The notes below the pieces were generated by a model. It was not told the DNA's origin and searched no databases. It saw nothing but the letters and a program-made list of their open reading frames with translations. 64,000 bases of DNA from Thraustochytrium sp. TN22 (Eukaryota > Sar > Bigyra > Thraustochytrida > Thraustochytriidae): NCBI GenBank assembly GCA_013306675.1, contig JABLUY010000095.1, positions 58,409 through 122,408 on the forward strand, in the 5' to 3' direction. The position numbers and the translations under genes were made by a program. Below, piece after piece: positions 8,997 through 20,000 of this stretch. The stretch's first letter is position 1. Each line of letters starts with the position of its first letter.

Positions 8997-11900
8997 TCAC
9001 GTGGTGCACTTGGCGAGGGCCCACTGCTGGAGCTGCGATTGGCACTTAATCTTGTTCTGGCGAAGGCAATCGAGGAAGTGGTCCGGGTCGACCATAAGAC
9101 GATGGAGGCGGTGGGGCGCGGCGGCCGTGCGGCCTTGGCCCTGGCCAACGTGATGCGCCGGCTGAAGCAGGCCGAGGCTGATGAGATGCTCAAAGGCCTT
9201 GTGCGCCACACCTCGCGCAAGCGGGCGCTCGCGGTTCGTCTCCTGACGGTAGTACTTGAGCGCCTGCGCGAAGACGAGCTCAAAGTTGACCGTGGGGCGC
9301 TCCTGAACGCGCTCCATATGAATGATGGCAGCGACGAGGAGGATCTCGACCGTGGAGAGACTAAAGACAACGCGCTCGCGCACGTCGGTCTGCAGCGCGA
9401 GCGCAGCGTCGCGCACGTCGGAGAGCACAAGCTCGTCCGCGACCTTGGCCAGGCGGCGGTGGCGCATGCGCAGGCGGCTGAGGGCCACGTCGAAGAGACG
9501 CAAGAACCAGCCGGTCGAGAACCCAAGCTGCTGCAGACGGTCCAGCTCCTGGCCGCCGCGCGCCGTCGGGTCCAGTAGCGCCTGCACCTTGCCATTCCAC
9601 GCAGCGTGCGAGGGGCCCGGCAGGAGGAGGCGCTCCAGCAGCACCTTGCGCACGGCGTCGGCGCTCGGACTTCCCAGGAAGATCTGCCGATTGTCAAAGC
9701 GCGACTTGACGCGCTTCTCCATCTGCTCCACCACATCGAGGCGGTCCGTGCAACCGACCACCACGATGCGCGCATCGCGAGACTGCGTCAGGTCCAGGAG
9801 GTTGTACAGCAGCGTCTGCTTGCGCCGCTGCGCAAAGGCCTCAAAGTGCTCCAGCACGAAGACCACTGGCACGCCGCGCTCGCCGCTGTGTGCGCCCTCG
9901 AAGAGCACCGACAGGAGAAACCGCAGGTGCTGAGAGAAGGTCCCGCGGGTCCATTGCGAGGCGGCGCGCGCGCCCGCGTGCGTGCCCCGACACAGCTGTC
10001 GCGAGATCTCCTTGAGCGCGCTCACGTCATCCGTCTGCAGCTCGCCGTCCAGCGAAACGCGCAGGAACGCGCCCGCGTGTGTTGCCAGCACCTTGTCCAC
10101 CAGGAAGCTCTTGCCGGCGCCGGCGCCGCCCGTGACCACCACGCTGCTGCTCTCGCCGTTCTCCACGGCGGCGCGCACCAGAGCGCCCAGCTCTTCCTGC
10201 TGCTCCTCCAGCCCGTGGCCCTGCAGGTCTGCCGCGAAGTCGACCTGCAGTCGCTCCTTGAGCAGCGCCATTCGCGCCCAGAATGCCGCCGTGGCCGCCG
10301 CCTCCTCCCTTTGAACCTGCTCCTTGCTCTTGCCCACCGCTGTGCTCTGCCCCTGCTCAGTGCTGTTCTCCTTGTCCTCCACGCCCGGCGGCCGCGGCCG
10401 CCGCTGAGGGACTGGCGTCGGTTCCGCCGGCCGCGGGCACATGGGCGTCGGCTCCGCCAGCACGCTGCGCTTCCGCTTCTTCACCTGCGGCGTCGGCGCC
10501 ACCTCCCCATCGTGCTGCGGCGGCTGCTCATTCGCTCGATCCTTTTCCTGCGGCGTCGGCGCCACCTCTGTCTGTTCGCTCGCGGTGAATTTGCTGCTGC
10601 TATACTCGCGCTCCTCGCGCACGGGCGGGGAGGGCAGGTGGTTTTCCAGGCCCAGCTGCCGCAGCCGGACTCGCTGGTCGGTTTCCGAGCGCGCTGGTGC
10701 AGCTCCTGCGGCTGACGCGGCATCCGCTTGCTGCTGCTCATGTTGCTGCTCGCTCTCTTGTTGCTGTTCTCGCTCTTGCTGCACAGGGAGCTCATCGGCA
10801 AGGCATTCTTGCTCCTCCTTGTCATGGCGCTCTTGTTCCTCCTCGGCAAGGCGCTCTTGCTCCTCCTTGGCAAGACGTTCTTGCTCCTCCTCGGCAAGGC
10901 GCTCTTGCTCCTTCTTGGCAAGGCACTCTTGCTCCTCTTTGGCAGCACGTTCTTGCTCCTCCTTCTCGACGCGCTCCTGCTCTTCCTTGGCCGCACACTC
11001 CTGGGCAGTACGATCCTGAAAAGTACGCTCTGCCTCGTCTTCCTTGGCCGCGAGCTCTTCCTGGTCCTCTTGGACAGTGGATTCTCGCTCGAGCCTCGGT
11101 GTTGTTGCCACTTCAGGTTGCCCGCGGTGACTTCTAGGACTCTGCGCTTCGGCGAGCATGGCGCGCTGGGCCTGGAGGAGGTGGCGCCGAGAGGAAGACA
11201 CGGACCGCATAGAAGGCCTGGACGCGCTCGACTTTTTGGAGGCCCTATCGGACGACCGGGAAGCCCCTTCATCGTGCTCGTCGTCGTGATCCGCGCTCAA
11301 GAGCCTCACAAGTTTGCGGCAATCGTCCGAAGGATCGACAGCAGCACCACCCTCGCGGGCTCGCTTGGCACCCTTGCTGCTGCGCTTGGTCTTGGAGCTG
11401 CTACGGCTGTTGGCATCGCCAAAGAGGTCGGGCTCGACCACGGCGATGGGTTCGGGTCCGGTGGAGAGCACGGCATCGCGCGAAGCCTGGGGGCGGGAGC
11501 GGCCCGCGTCGACATCGTTGGTATCCTTCTGGCTGACTTGGAACAGGAACTCGCGGTCGATGGTGTCGAAGTCGTCCTCGTCTTGTTCGTTGAGTGGCGT
11601 GTGCTTGGGGCGCATCGGGTTGCTATCCTTGGCACGTGCGAGCCTGCGCTGCAGGTCGCGCATGCTCTCGTGCTCGGAGGACGCGATGCTGCCAGGACTT
11701 TGGCGGGCGCGGCGCGTCTTGGGCGTCGCTGTGCGGCGGCTCTTTGCCGACCGCGTGCTACGCGGCGTGCCATCGTCCGTCTTGCTCGACTGCGTCTGCG
11801 AAGGCCCCGGCGTCCGTGGCTTGGGCTTGGACTGTGCTTGCTGCTGCTGCTGCGGCTGCGGCTGCGGCTGCAAGCGCGGTGCGCGAAGGGATGCGAGGCT

Positions 11901-12221
11901 GGGCGACGCCGCGCGCGAGTCGGCTTTGGCGACCTGCAAGAGGCGCGAGCTACTGGCGGCCGAGGTCGGCCGCGACGCGGTCCTGCGCGTCGAGGGCGTC
12001 GTGGCCGCCGGCGCGGGTGGCACGTGGGCCTCGTTCTGCGCGCGGCGCGCCGAGGTGGGTCTCGATGTCGACCTGCGCGCCGACGAGGGCGTCGCTGCCG
12101 CTGGCGCCGGCGACCTCCGCGACGAGGGCGTCGATGCTGCCGCCCTTCGGCGTGCCGACTCGCGCGACGCCGACGCGTCCTGCGCGCCCGCGCCCTGCGC
12201 CTCCGCCTCCGCCGCGGCCAT
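8997..12221 (-). CDS. ORC4: Origin recognition complex subunit 4 with long repetitive N-terminus
   Basis: 1,074 residues from the ATG at 12221 (MAAAEAEAQ); the frame is open to an ATG at 12641 through low-complexity Ser/Ala/Arg sequence. The C-terminal ~400 residues are ORC4: Walker A GGAGAGKS (698-705), the blocks DVSALKEISRQL, RRKQTLLYNLLDLTQS and EKRVKSRF, and a winged-helix end with AFEHLISLGLL. ORC4 is an AAA+ subunit of the complex that marks replication origins and loads MCM. In the Walker B region the usual acidic pair is Glu791-His792 (FVLEHFEAF), so the normal second acidic residue is a His. The N-terminal ~650 residues are disordered, with many SR/TPSS segments and eight 8-residue EEQERLAK repeats. 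Typical ORC4 is 430-450 residues, so this is more than double. Confidence 0.92.
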   Translation of the reverse strand: MAAAEAEAQGAGAQDASASRESARRRAAASTPSSRRSPAPAAATPSSARRSTSRPTSARRAQNEAHVPPAPAATTPSTRRTASRPTSAASSSRLLQVAKADSRAASPSLASLRAPRLQPQPQPQQQQQAQSKPKPRTPGPSQTQSSKTDDGTPRSTRSAKSRRTATPKTRRARQSPGSIASSEHESMRDLQRRLARAKDSNPMRPKHTPLNEQDEDDFDTIDREFLFQVSQKDTNDVDAGRSRPQASRDAVLSTGPEPIAVVEPDLFGDANSRSSSKTKRSSKGAKRAREGGAAVDPSDDCRKLVRLLSADHDDEHDEGASRSSDRASKKSSASRPSMRSVSSSRRHLLQAQRAMLAEAQSPRSHRGQPEVATTPRLERESTVQEDQEELAAKEDEAERTFQDRTAQECAAKEEQERVEKEEQERAAKEEQECLAKKEQERLAEEEQERLAKEEQERLAEEEQERHDKEEQECLADELPVQQEREQQQESEQQHEQQQADAASAAGAAPARSETDQRVRLRQLGLENHLPSPPVREEREYSSSKFTASEQTEVAPTPQEKDRANEQPPQHDGEVAPTPQVKKRKRSVLAEPTPMCPRPAEPTPVPQRRPRPPGVEDKENSTEQGQSTAVGKSKEQVQREEAAATAAFWARMALLKERLQVDFAADLQGHGLEEQQEELGALVRAAVENGESSSVVVTGGAGAGKSFLVDKVLATHAGAFLRVSLDGELQTDDVSALKEISRQLCRGTHAGARAASQWTRGTFSQHLRFLLSVLFEGAHSGERGVPVVFVLEHFEAFAQRRKQTLLYNLLDLTQSRDARIVVVGCTDRLDVVEQMEKRVKSRFDNRQIFLGSPSADAVRKVLLERLLLPGPSHAAWNGKVQALLDPTARGGQELDRLQQLGFSTGWFLRLFDVALSRLRMRHRRLAKVADELVLSDVRDAALALQTDVRERVVFSLSTVEILLVAAIIHMERVQERPTVNFELVFAQALKYYRQETNRERPLARGVAHKAFEHLISLGLLQPAHHVGQGQGRTAAAPHRLHRLMVDPDHFLDCLRQNKIKCQSQLQQWALAKCTT
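10803..10994 (-). repeat. Eight tandem 24-bp units inside ORC4
   Basis: Each unit codes eight residues of the form EEQERLAK or EEQERLAE, a charged helix. Copies differ at a few bases; all keep the frame. Units start at 10803, 10827, 10851, 10875, 10899, 10923, 10947 and 10971. Confidence 0.9.
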
Positions 12222-12808
12222 CGCGCCTCCGCCGCCGCGCCCGCCGGCTGCGGCTCTGCTCTGCTCGGCGGCCGCGCGCGGTGGTTGGGTTGCCTGACTT
12301 GGCTCGAGTCTTGTCTTGTTGCTGCCTCGAGTCGAGCCGCGGCAAAGGCGCTTCGCCCTAACCGTCACTGCCAGACGCTCGCGCCGCGCAGATCGTCTTC
12401 GCCCCCGCCTTCCGCTCCGCGCTCGGGCTCGCGGCGAGCATGCACACGCGCTCCGCAGCGGTCCAGCGCTGCGTGCAAAGCCTGCAGCACTGGCAGAGGC
12501 GGTGGCGTGAGGCGGCGACGTGAGGGCCGTGCTCGAGGCGCGGGCTGCTGGGCTCGTGCTCGAGCTCATGCTCGAGCTCGTGCTCGAGCTCGAGCTCGAC
12601 GGCGTGGCCAAACCGAGCAAGGCCGCGCGCGCCGTCTGCACTGCAGTCTGCTGCGCAAGTTGAAGGCCTCCCCGGCCCGCTCGCCGGTCGGCGTCGCTCC
12701 GGACTCGGACAGTCTAGCCGGCTAGCTGAGCTAGCTGAGCTAGTAGGCCGCGGCGGGCGCCAACGCCCGCGCAGAAGAGAAAGAGAAAGGCCGCGCGAGG
12801 GCGAGAGG
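12222..12808. promoter_or_regulatory. Divergent promoter region, ORC4 / SDR gene
   Basis: 587 bp lie between the chosen ORC4 start and the SDR start on the opposite strand. A CTCGAG/CTCGTG simple repeat occupies about 12556-12600, and gctagctgagctagctgagctag lies at about 12720-12743. If ORC4 starts at 12641 the gap shrinks to 167 bp. Confidence 0.4.
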
Positions 12809-13588
12809 ATGGTGACTGCGGTGGTGAGCGGCGGCGGCAGCGGCGTGGGGCGCGCGGTGGCGCGGCTGCTGGCCCGCGGCGGCACGACGCCGGTGGACGG
12901 CGTGGCGCTGCTGGGGCGGCGGCGCGATCGGCTGGAGGCGGCCGCCGAGGAGCTGGCGCGCGAGGCGGCCGGCGTGCGCGTGGCCACCGTGGCGTGCGAC
13001 GTGGGCGACGCGGACCAGGTGGTGGCGGCCGTCAAGGAACTCAAGGCCGTGATGGGCGGCGGTGCGGACCAGCGCGTGGGCGTGCTGGTGAACGCGGCCG
13101 GCGTGCTGCAGGAGGGCCTCCTGCTGCGCACGAGCCCGCAGCAGATCCAGGAGACGCTGCAGACCAACCTGGTGGGGCCCATGCTGCTCAGCAAGGCGCT
13201 GCTAAAGGACTTGATGCGCTGCGACGCCGCCTCGGCGGATTGGCCGGGGCCGTCCATCATTAACATCGGCAGCGTGGTCGGGACGGTGGGGAACGCCGGC
13301 CAGGCCGTGTACAGCGCGTCCAAGGCGGGGCTCCAGGGCTTCACCAAGTCGCTCGCGCTGGAGCTCGCGCCGCGCCGTATCCGCGTCAACCTCGTCGAGC
13401 CGGGTTTCCTCCAGACGGACATGACGGCGCACCTGGACGCCAAGGCCACCGCGAACCGAGTGCCGCTCGCGCGCCTGGGCCACCCGGATGAGGCCGCCGC
13501 CATGGTGCACTACCTGGCCACGCACCCCGCCGCCGCCTATGTGACGGGCCAAACCTTTCGTGTCGACGGTGGCCTTGCCATGCACTGA
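12809..13588 (+). CDS. Short-chain dehydrogenase/reductase, CBR4/FabG-like 3-oxoacyl-ACP reductase
   Basis: 259 residues, the usual length of a classical SDR. The nucleotide-binding Gly motif is SGGGSGVG (7-14), followed by NAAG (95-98). The catalytic tetrad is N120, S155 (INIGSVVG), Y168 and K172 (YSASK). The C-terminus RVDGGLAMH is the usual SDR end. Segments such as GLLLRTSPQQI, GNAGQAVYSASKAGLQGF and IRVNLVEPGFLQTDMT match the CBR4/FabG branch, which reduces 3-oxoacyl-ACP in fatty acid synthesis, in mitochondria in the case of CBR4. An Arg-rich 'LGRRRDR' after strand 2 suggests NADPH preference. No clear targeting peptide is seen. The substrate is inferred from the family and not proven. 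Confidence 0.88.
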   Translation: MVTAVVSGGGSGVGRAVARLLARGGTTPVDGVALLGRRRDRLEAAAEELAREAAGVRVATVACDVGDADQVVAAVKELKAVMGGGADQRVGVLVNAAGVLQEGLLLRTSPQQIQETLQTNLVGPMLLSKALLKDLMRCDAASADWPGPSIINIGSVVGTVGNAGQAVYSASKAGLQGFTKSLALELAPRRIRVNLVEPGFLQTDMTAHLDAKATANRVPLARLGHPDEAAAMVHYLATHPAAAYVTGQTFRVDGGLAMH

Positions 13589-13764
13589 CTGCGGGATCTC
13601 CTCGTGCGACCCTTTTTTTGCCTGCCGCCCGCAAAGTGCTTGGGGCGCGCCGCGCGGAGGAGGACCGAGGTGGCGAAGATTGAAAAATGAACAAGGGTCG
13701 AAGCTTTTACATCAGTAAACGATCTACCCACCGTCACGTGAATTCGAGGTTGATTGGCGCGAGG

Positions 13765-15385
13765 TTAGCAGGGGAAGGAGCGCTCCAGAAAGGGCCCGAC
13801 CCAAGGAATCATGGTGGCGTGACGGTGCATCTCGGCTGCGAGGTCGGCGAGGCGCTTCTCGAGCTCGCGGATGTACAGCTCCTTGGCGGAAATGCGGTCG
13901 TCGTCCGTCTCCGTGCGCGCTACGATCTGGCACCAGGCCCGCGGCCGCTTGCGCACCACGTTCAGCCCGAGGCGCTCTGTGGACAACCGAATCGCATAGT
14001 GCAGCTCCACGAGCGCGCGCTCTGCCTCGGCGATGTCACGCTTGAGCCGCGCCAGCTTGCGGTTGCTCTCCAGCTGCTTCACGTAGTACCGCTCCAAGAA
14101 GCTTCCGAGGCTGTTCAAGCGGCGCCCAAGAGCGGGTCAGCGGCCGTGGCGCAAAGTAGGCATCGAGGGCCATCACAACGTACTAGAGGTCTGTGAGGGA
14201 CTGGTTCTTGCCGAGCGCCGACTCGAGCGCCTTGATGCCGCTCAGGCCCACCTTGCAGTTGTACAACTTGAGGTCCGTGAGCGCGCGGTTGGACTCGAGC
14301 GCCAGCGCCAGCGCCATGGCGCCCTCGTCGCCGATCTGGTTGCTGCCGATGCTGGTTGCGTGCGGCCATCACACAGTCAGGCGGATGAGCTCTCCTTTGC
14401 GGGCAAAAAGGGCACGGATTACGTACTGCAGCTCCTGAAGCGTCTGGTTTTTGGTGAGCGCGGTGGCCATGTAGCGCGCGCCCTCGTCGCCGATTGTATT
14501 GGCGCCAATGCTGCAAGAAACGTCAGCCTTTTCGCGTCCAGAGCGCGCGATTGTGGGCACGTACTACAAGTTCACGAGGGTGGTGTTGCGCGCAAGCGCC
14601 TTGGCGAGCGCCTTGGCGCCCTCGACGCCGATCTCATCGCTCTCAAGGCTGTGGCAGGCACAATCGTGCGGTCAGCGTGCGTTTCCCTCGCGCCGCGGTC
14701 TCGAAAGGAGCGCGCTTTCGCTTGGGCTCGGCACGTACGCGAGCGTCTCCAGCGTCTCGTTCTCGGACAGCGCGTGGGCCAGCGCCCGGGCGCCCTCGGG
14801 CCCGATGCGGTTGCGCGAGAAGCTGCGAGCCCGCCTGTCAGTTTTCGCGGCGTCGTGAAGAATTTTCCCGCGCCCCCACTGCACCCGCTCCGCGTCACGT
14901 ACTAGAGCTCCTTGAGCGTGGCATTGTGGCAGAGCGCGTCCGCAAGCGCGTCCGCGCCTTGCGCGCCGATGCGGAAGCTGTGCAGCCTACGCATAGCTCG
15001 CTCGTCAGCTCAGGCTCCTCCACTGGGCCGCGTTCGCGGGTGAAGGCAACGTGCATGACGCGAGCCGTGCCGGCCGGACGTGCCGTGCCGGCAAGCGCGT
15101 GACGTCCCCACCTACCTGAGCGTGCGCAGCGTCGTGTTCCTCTTGACGGCGAGCGCCAGCGCCCCGGCCTCTTCGTCGCCCACGCGGTTGTCCGCCAGCC
15201 TGCGCCGCGTCGCGCGTGTCCGAGCGAGCGTGCGTGCGCGCAAGCGTGAGTCCGGTTCGCCGTTGCCTGCCTGTACATCCGCGACCCCGCCTGCCTGCAA
15301 CCTACTCGAGGGCGTCGACGCCCGCCTCCAAGCTCGCGAGCGCACGGGCCAGCGCCGGCGACGCGCCGCCCGCGCCCGCGGCCAT
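13765..15385 (-). CDS. Leucine-rich-repeat (RNase-inhibitor type) protein, eight exons
   Basis: Spliced gene: complement(join(13765..14110, 14184..14351, 14427..14510, 14565..14648, 14739..14822, 14903..14977, 15116..15199, 15306..15385)). The sum is 1,005 nt, 334 residues, with no internal stop. Introns are 54-138 nt, start GTACGT (five) or GTAGGT (two), end CAG, and all lie in phase 2. Exons 2, 4, 5 and 6 are exactly 84 nt, one 28-residue LRR each (pattern IGxxGAxALAxALxxNxTLxxL). Exon 7 is 168 nt, two repeats; exon 3 is 75 nt, a repeat three residues short. Exon 1 is a short N-cap. Exon 8 codes a basic, probably coiled-coil tail with CQIVARTETDDD and KELYIRELEKRLADLAAEM. RNI-type LRRs bind proteins (RanGAP, NLR and tropomodulin-like families). 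No NACHT or other enzymatic domain is present. Exon structure was derived by hand. Confidence 0.85.
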
Positions 15386-17063
15386 CGTCGCGGTCCGCGC
15401 GGCCGGCAGCGGCGCCCGCGTCGTCGCCGGGCTTGCGGTTCTGTCACGGCGCTTGGACCTCCAGGTCCTGAGACTCCTGCCTGGAACTCCAACTTGGAGG
15501 CCGCCGCGGCCGCCGCCGCCTTTGAGGGCGTTGGCTCGCGCGGCTTCCAGCGCGCGCCGCCAGGCACGGCACACCGCGCGAGCCCGCTCGCGCGCGAGGT
15601 CGCGATGCCGCTGCATCGGCGTTGACCGCGGTGAGATTGGTCCTCGCGAGCCTGAGGTGTCCCGCGGCCATTCGCTCAACGGCAGGAGAGGCGGAGACCC
15701 TGCAGTGAGGAGGCTCGTGGATGGGACAGCAGTATACGCAACGCGGATCGCCGACCGAAAGGCGCACCGTTAGTGGCATTGCCTTGCATTGCAAGGGCCA
15801 CGCACAATGCAACGGTGTTGAACAAGCTCGTTTGCTGTGACTAACTTTCTTCCACTGGCGCTCTTGGAATTGGTCAGAGGCGCAGAGCCTGGTGGGATCT
15901 CGCCGTTGAGCACGTAGTCCAACCCGATGAAGACGAAGTCCGCAGGGCGCGCACGCAATAAGTCAGCAAAGCGCATATGCAATCGCGTGCAACATCAGTA
16001 GGACGCGCACCCAAGCGCATGCAAAGGGAGCAGGGCGCTCACTGTCATTAAGTGCGTACGAAGCCAGCGCGCGCCCGCGGAGATCAACCTTCGGACAAAG
16101 ATGCCACGAAATCGCATGCGTGATCGGCAGCATCAGCCGCTCGAGCGCCACAGGGACAATGATACAAAGACAATGACGCGTCGGCCGGCTCGCCGGTCAT
16201 GCACAGTCGTCCGTGGTCTTTTGTTGATGTGATGCGCAGAGTGCAAGCGAATGGGTGCAAAGGCCACGTGTCAGGAACAAATGATTGAGCAAGAAATAAC
16301 GTCGCTGGCCAGCATCAAGCCAGATGCAATTTGGAGGTTCTGGTTGAGCGCCCGGTTTTGGCCTGTACCTCCATCTGGTGCAAGTTACTTCTCTCTTACG
16401 ACCACCGATTCATCGGAACAAACGTCATTGGATGCTACGATGAGCAGTCTTGCTGTCAGCTCAGCCTGATCTGATCGCCTACATCGACGGATCGACTCGG
16501 TGTCAGCCGCCGCAGACATGTCGCTGCTGCGGCTGCTCAACTCAGCCCAACCAGTTGTCACAAACATTGGCATCCATGCCGGCATCAGAGCCCCATGGGC
16601 ACCACAAGCGCTGCAAACGTCGCCGTGGTCGCTTTTCACGCCAAATGGCGCACACTAGCGATCGCTCGCTCGCTCGCTAGCTAGCTTGCCAGTGCCGCAG
16701 AGTTCATCCCCGCACCGTACCTGGTAGCGATCAAAGAAAGAATGGCACTGCACCGATCCACTCGCGGGAGAGGAGATGGTCCGAGTCGGTCGGTCCCACC
16801 GCGTCTCAGCCCAGGCGCCGCTGCACCGTGACTGCGGCTGCAGCGCCGCTGCTGCGCTGCAGGCAAGAACGACGGCGCCCACGTCGCCCCGCGAGGACGT
16901 GCCGGGGAGGGAAAAACCTGCGCGGCACTAGCTAGCAGGGCAAAGCAGAGCCTGGGCATAACCGTCGGGGCGCGATCAAAGCGCGGCCGGCGCGGCAGCA
17001 GCGCAGCGAGGCTGAGCAGAGCGAGCGGCGCGGCAGACGCGGATAGAGCGCTCGCGGCGCGGC
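15386..17063. other. Gene-poor region between LRR gene and TBC1D31
   Basis: Short frames only, none with a family motif. 15780-16660 is clearly less GC-rich than the genes. A palindromic stretch gcgatcgctcgctcgctcgctagctagc lies near 16661-16688. The upstream 300 bp should hold the TBC1D31 promoter, and the part near 15386-15600 that of the LRR gene. Confidence 0.4.
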
Positions 17064-20000
17064 ATGGCGGGCGCGGAGGAGCTGCGCGAGGCGCGCGGGC
17101 GCGTGGGCATCGCGCGCGGCGGCGCGGGCGGCGAGCTGGCGCGCGTGCGCGGCGGCGCGCTGGGGCGGTTCGCGGCCGTGGCGGCGGCGCGGCGCGGCGC
17201 GGCGGCCGTGGCGGTGACGGAGCGCGGCGCGGTGGTCTGGCTGGAGCCCGGCAGCGGCGGGTACCGCGTGGTGCGGCGGCTGGGCGCGCGGCCGGCGTGC
17301 GTGGCGCTGGCGGCGCGCGAGGCGCTCGTGGGCCTGGAGGGCGCGCGAGGCGCGGTGTGCGTGGCGCTGGACGGGACGGCGGGCGAGGACGGCGAGGAGC
17401 CGAAGCGGCTGGGCGGGCACGCCGGCACGGTGACGAGCGTGGCGTGGCACCCGACGCGCGCGCTGGCGGCCACGGCGTCGGCGGAGCGCGTGGTGCTGTG
17501 GGAGACGGCGCCGACGTGGCGGCGCGTCAAGAGCCTGCCGGGCGGCGGGCGCGGCATCGTGCAGGTGGTCTTCTCGCCGCGCGGCGACCTGGTTGTGGTG
17601 GGCTTCCGCGACGGCGCCGTGCTGGGCTGGGGCGCGCACAAGTTTGACCTGCTGGTGCGCCTGCAGGCGCCCGGGGACGTGGCGCTGCAGGCGCTCGCCT
17701 TCTCGCCGGACTCGCGCTTCCTTGTGGGCGCTGGCGGCGGCCGCCTCTTCGTCTGGGAGGTGCGCGCGCAGGCGCTCGTGCGCACGGTGGAGCTGCCCAA
17801 GTCGATGGGCGCCGTGCAGCAGCTCTCGTTCGGCGAAGACGACTTCCGCGCCTTTGCGCTCGGCGACGACGGCGTCGTGCGCGCGCTCCAGGTGCTGGGG
17901 CCCGGCGAGACGCGCGCCGTCCTTCACGTGTCCACCGCCGTAGCGGTGCGCTTCGCGCTGAGTGGCTCCCTGTTGGCCACCTGCACGAGCGAGGGCGACC
18001 TCGTGCTGCATGACGTGGATGCGGCGCAGCGCGAGGCGGCCTCGCGCGAGCGGCGGCGCCCGTTCGCGCTGGACTCGCGGCCCGTGCTGGCGGCGTCGCC
18101 GCCAGGCCCAGGCTCAGGCCCAGGCCCAGGCACGCGCCCGCGCCCGCCCCCGCGCCAGCCGCAGCCGCAGGATGAGGACGGCCCTCCGCCCGGCACGCCG
18201 CCCCTGGTGCGCCTGGCGCGCAACCTAAACAAGCAGGACAAGCAGCTGAACGCAGACCAGCTGCGTCGCACCTTGCAGCACTTCGGGTCCTTCCCGGACG
18301 CGTATCGCACGCTGGTGTGGCGATTCTTGCTGCGGCTCCCGGAGAACGCACAGGCGTACGCGACGCTGACGCGCAAGGGTTCGCACCCGGCGTGGGCGGA
18401 CGCGCTGTACGCGCGCTTCCCCATCAAGAGCCGCAAGGTCTTCGCGCGCATGGAGCGCGTGCTCTTCGCGCTGGCGCACTGGTGCCCGGTGCTGGAGGAG
18501 GCCTCGTATCTGCCAGCCATCGTGTACCCGTTCGTGCGGCTCTATGGGCCGGACGAGCTGGCGGCCTTCGAGACCGTCATGTTGGTGCTCTTCCGCTGCT
18601 GCGGGCGTTGGTTCGAGACATTTCCGCACCTGCCGGTCTTTGTGCTGGCGCGCGTGGAGAAGCTGCTAGAGACGGTGGACCCGGGCCTCTTGGAGCACCT
18701 CGTGGAGCGCGAGGTGACGAGCGAGGCGTACGCGTGGCCAATGCTGCGCAGCCTCTTCACGGAGGTGCTCGACAAGCAGGACTGGCTGCGGTTCTGGGAC
18801 CAGGTGGTGATGCTCATGCACGAGGCCATGATGCGGCCGCACGAGGCGCCGGACCCGTCGCGCCTGCTGGAGGCCGGCGTCGTGGCGTACCTGCGGTACT
18901 TTCGCAACACGCTGCTCTCGCTGCGGCGCAAGGGCGACCTGGAGGCCTTCTTCCGGCGGCCCGGCCCGCTGGACGTGAAGCGCTGGCTCAAGTCGGCGCT
19001 GGCGCTGGCGCGCGGTGCCAAGCACCGGGCGTTCTGGGAGGGCTTCGACAAGGACGAGCGCGAGCGGCAGGATGAGGCGGCGGCCGCCGCGGCGGCCGTG
19101 CGGTATCTGCCCCCTGGCGATGCGTACCCGGCATTTCGCAGGTACCCCAAGTTCGTGGTGGACTATGAGAGTCAGGAGCGGCGGCGCATCGCGGCGGAGG
19201 AGGCGGCGCTGGCGGAGCGCAAGGACTTCGTGGAGGACCTGCGGCGAAAGACGCAGGCGCTGGAGCAGCAGGAGCGCGACTACGTGCGGCTGCAGGAGGA
19301 CCTGCTGAAGCAGGAGCAGACGCGCCTGGCGCGCGCATCCGCGGCGCACGAAGACCGGCTCAAGGAGCGCGAGGACCTGGACCGCGCAGCACGCTTGCGG
19401 CGGCTGGAGCGCGTGGAGAAGATGGAGGACATCGCCAAGGACAACCTGTCGCTGCAGCAGCAGCTGCGGCAGGCCGAGGCGCAGCGCGCGCAGCAGGAGC
19501 TGGAGCACCAGGAGCGCCTGCGCGATCTGGAGCTTGCCGCGCACCGCGAGGACGAACGCATCCAAGCTCTGGAGGCCGAGGCGGGGCTCAAGCTGCAGAA
19601 GATTCACGCGGACCGCGTCTTGGAGCAGGAGATGCAGGACGTGCGCATGGCCAGCGCGCGCATGGCCAAGCAGGGCGAGCTGGACTGGCGACTCAAGGAG
19701 CAGTCCTGGAAGGTGGAGGACGACAAACAGCGCGTGGAGCGCGACCTGCGGCTCGAGCGAGCGGCGCGCGACGTGCGCTTGCGCGAGATTGCGCTGGCGC
19801 GGCGCCAACTAGACGACAAGTTCGCCACTCAGCAGATGGACACGCAGATGAAAATGGCCGCGCTGGAGCGCGAGCGGGATTTGCGCGCCTTCAAGGAGGA
19901 CGTGGCGCAGTCGATGCAGGACGATCTGGACAAGAAGCTCGAGGCGGAGCGCATACTCGCTGAGGAGGAGCAGCGCGCCAAGGCCAAGATCAATGAGCAC

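Noticed and set aside
10728-12725. 665-codon open frame on the plus strand
   Set aside because: Antisense to the low-complexity half of ORC4; starts with a Leu-only stretch produced by the Glu/Gln repeat on the other strand.
12358-13503. 381-codon minus-strand frame
   Set aside because: Antisense to the SDR gene, which has all catalytic residues.
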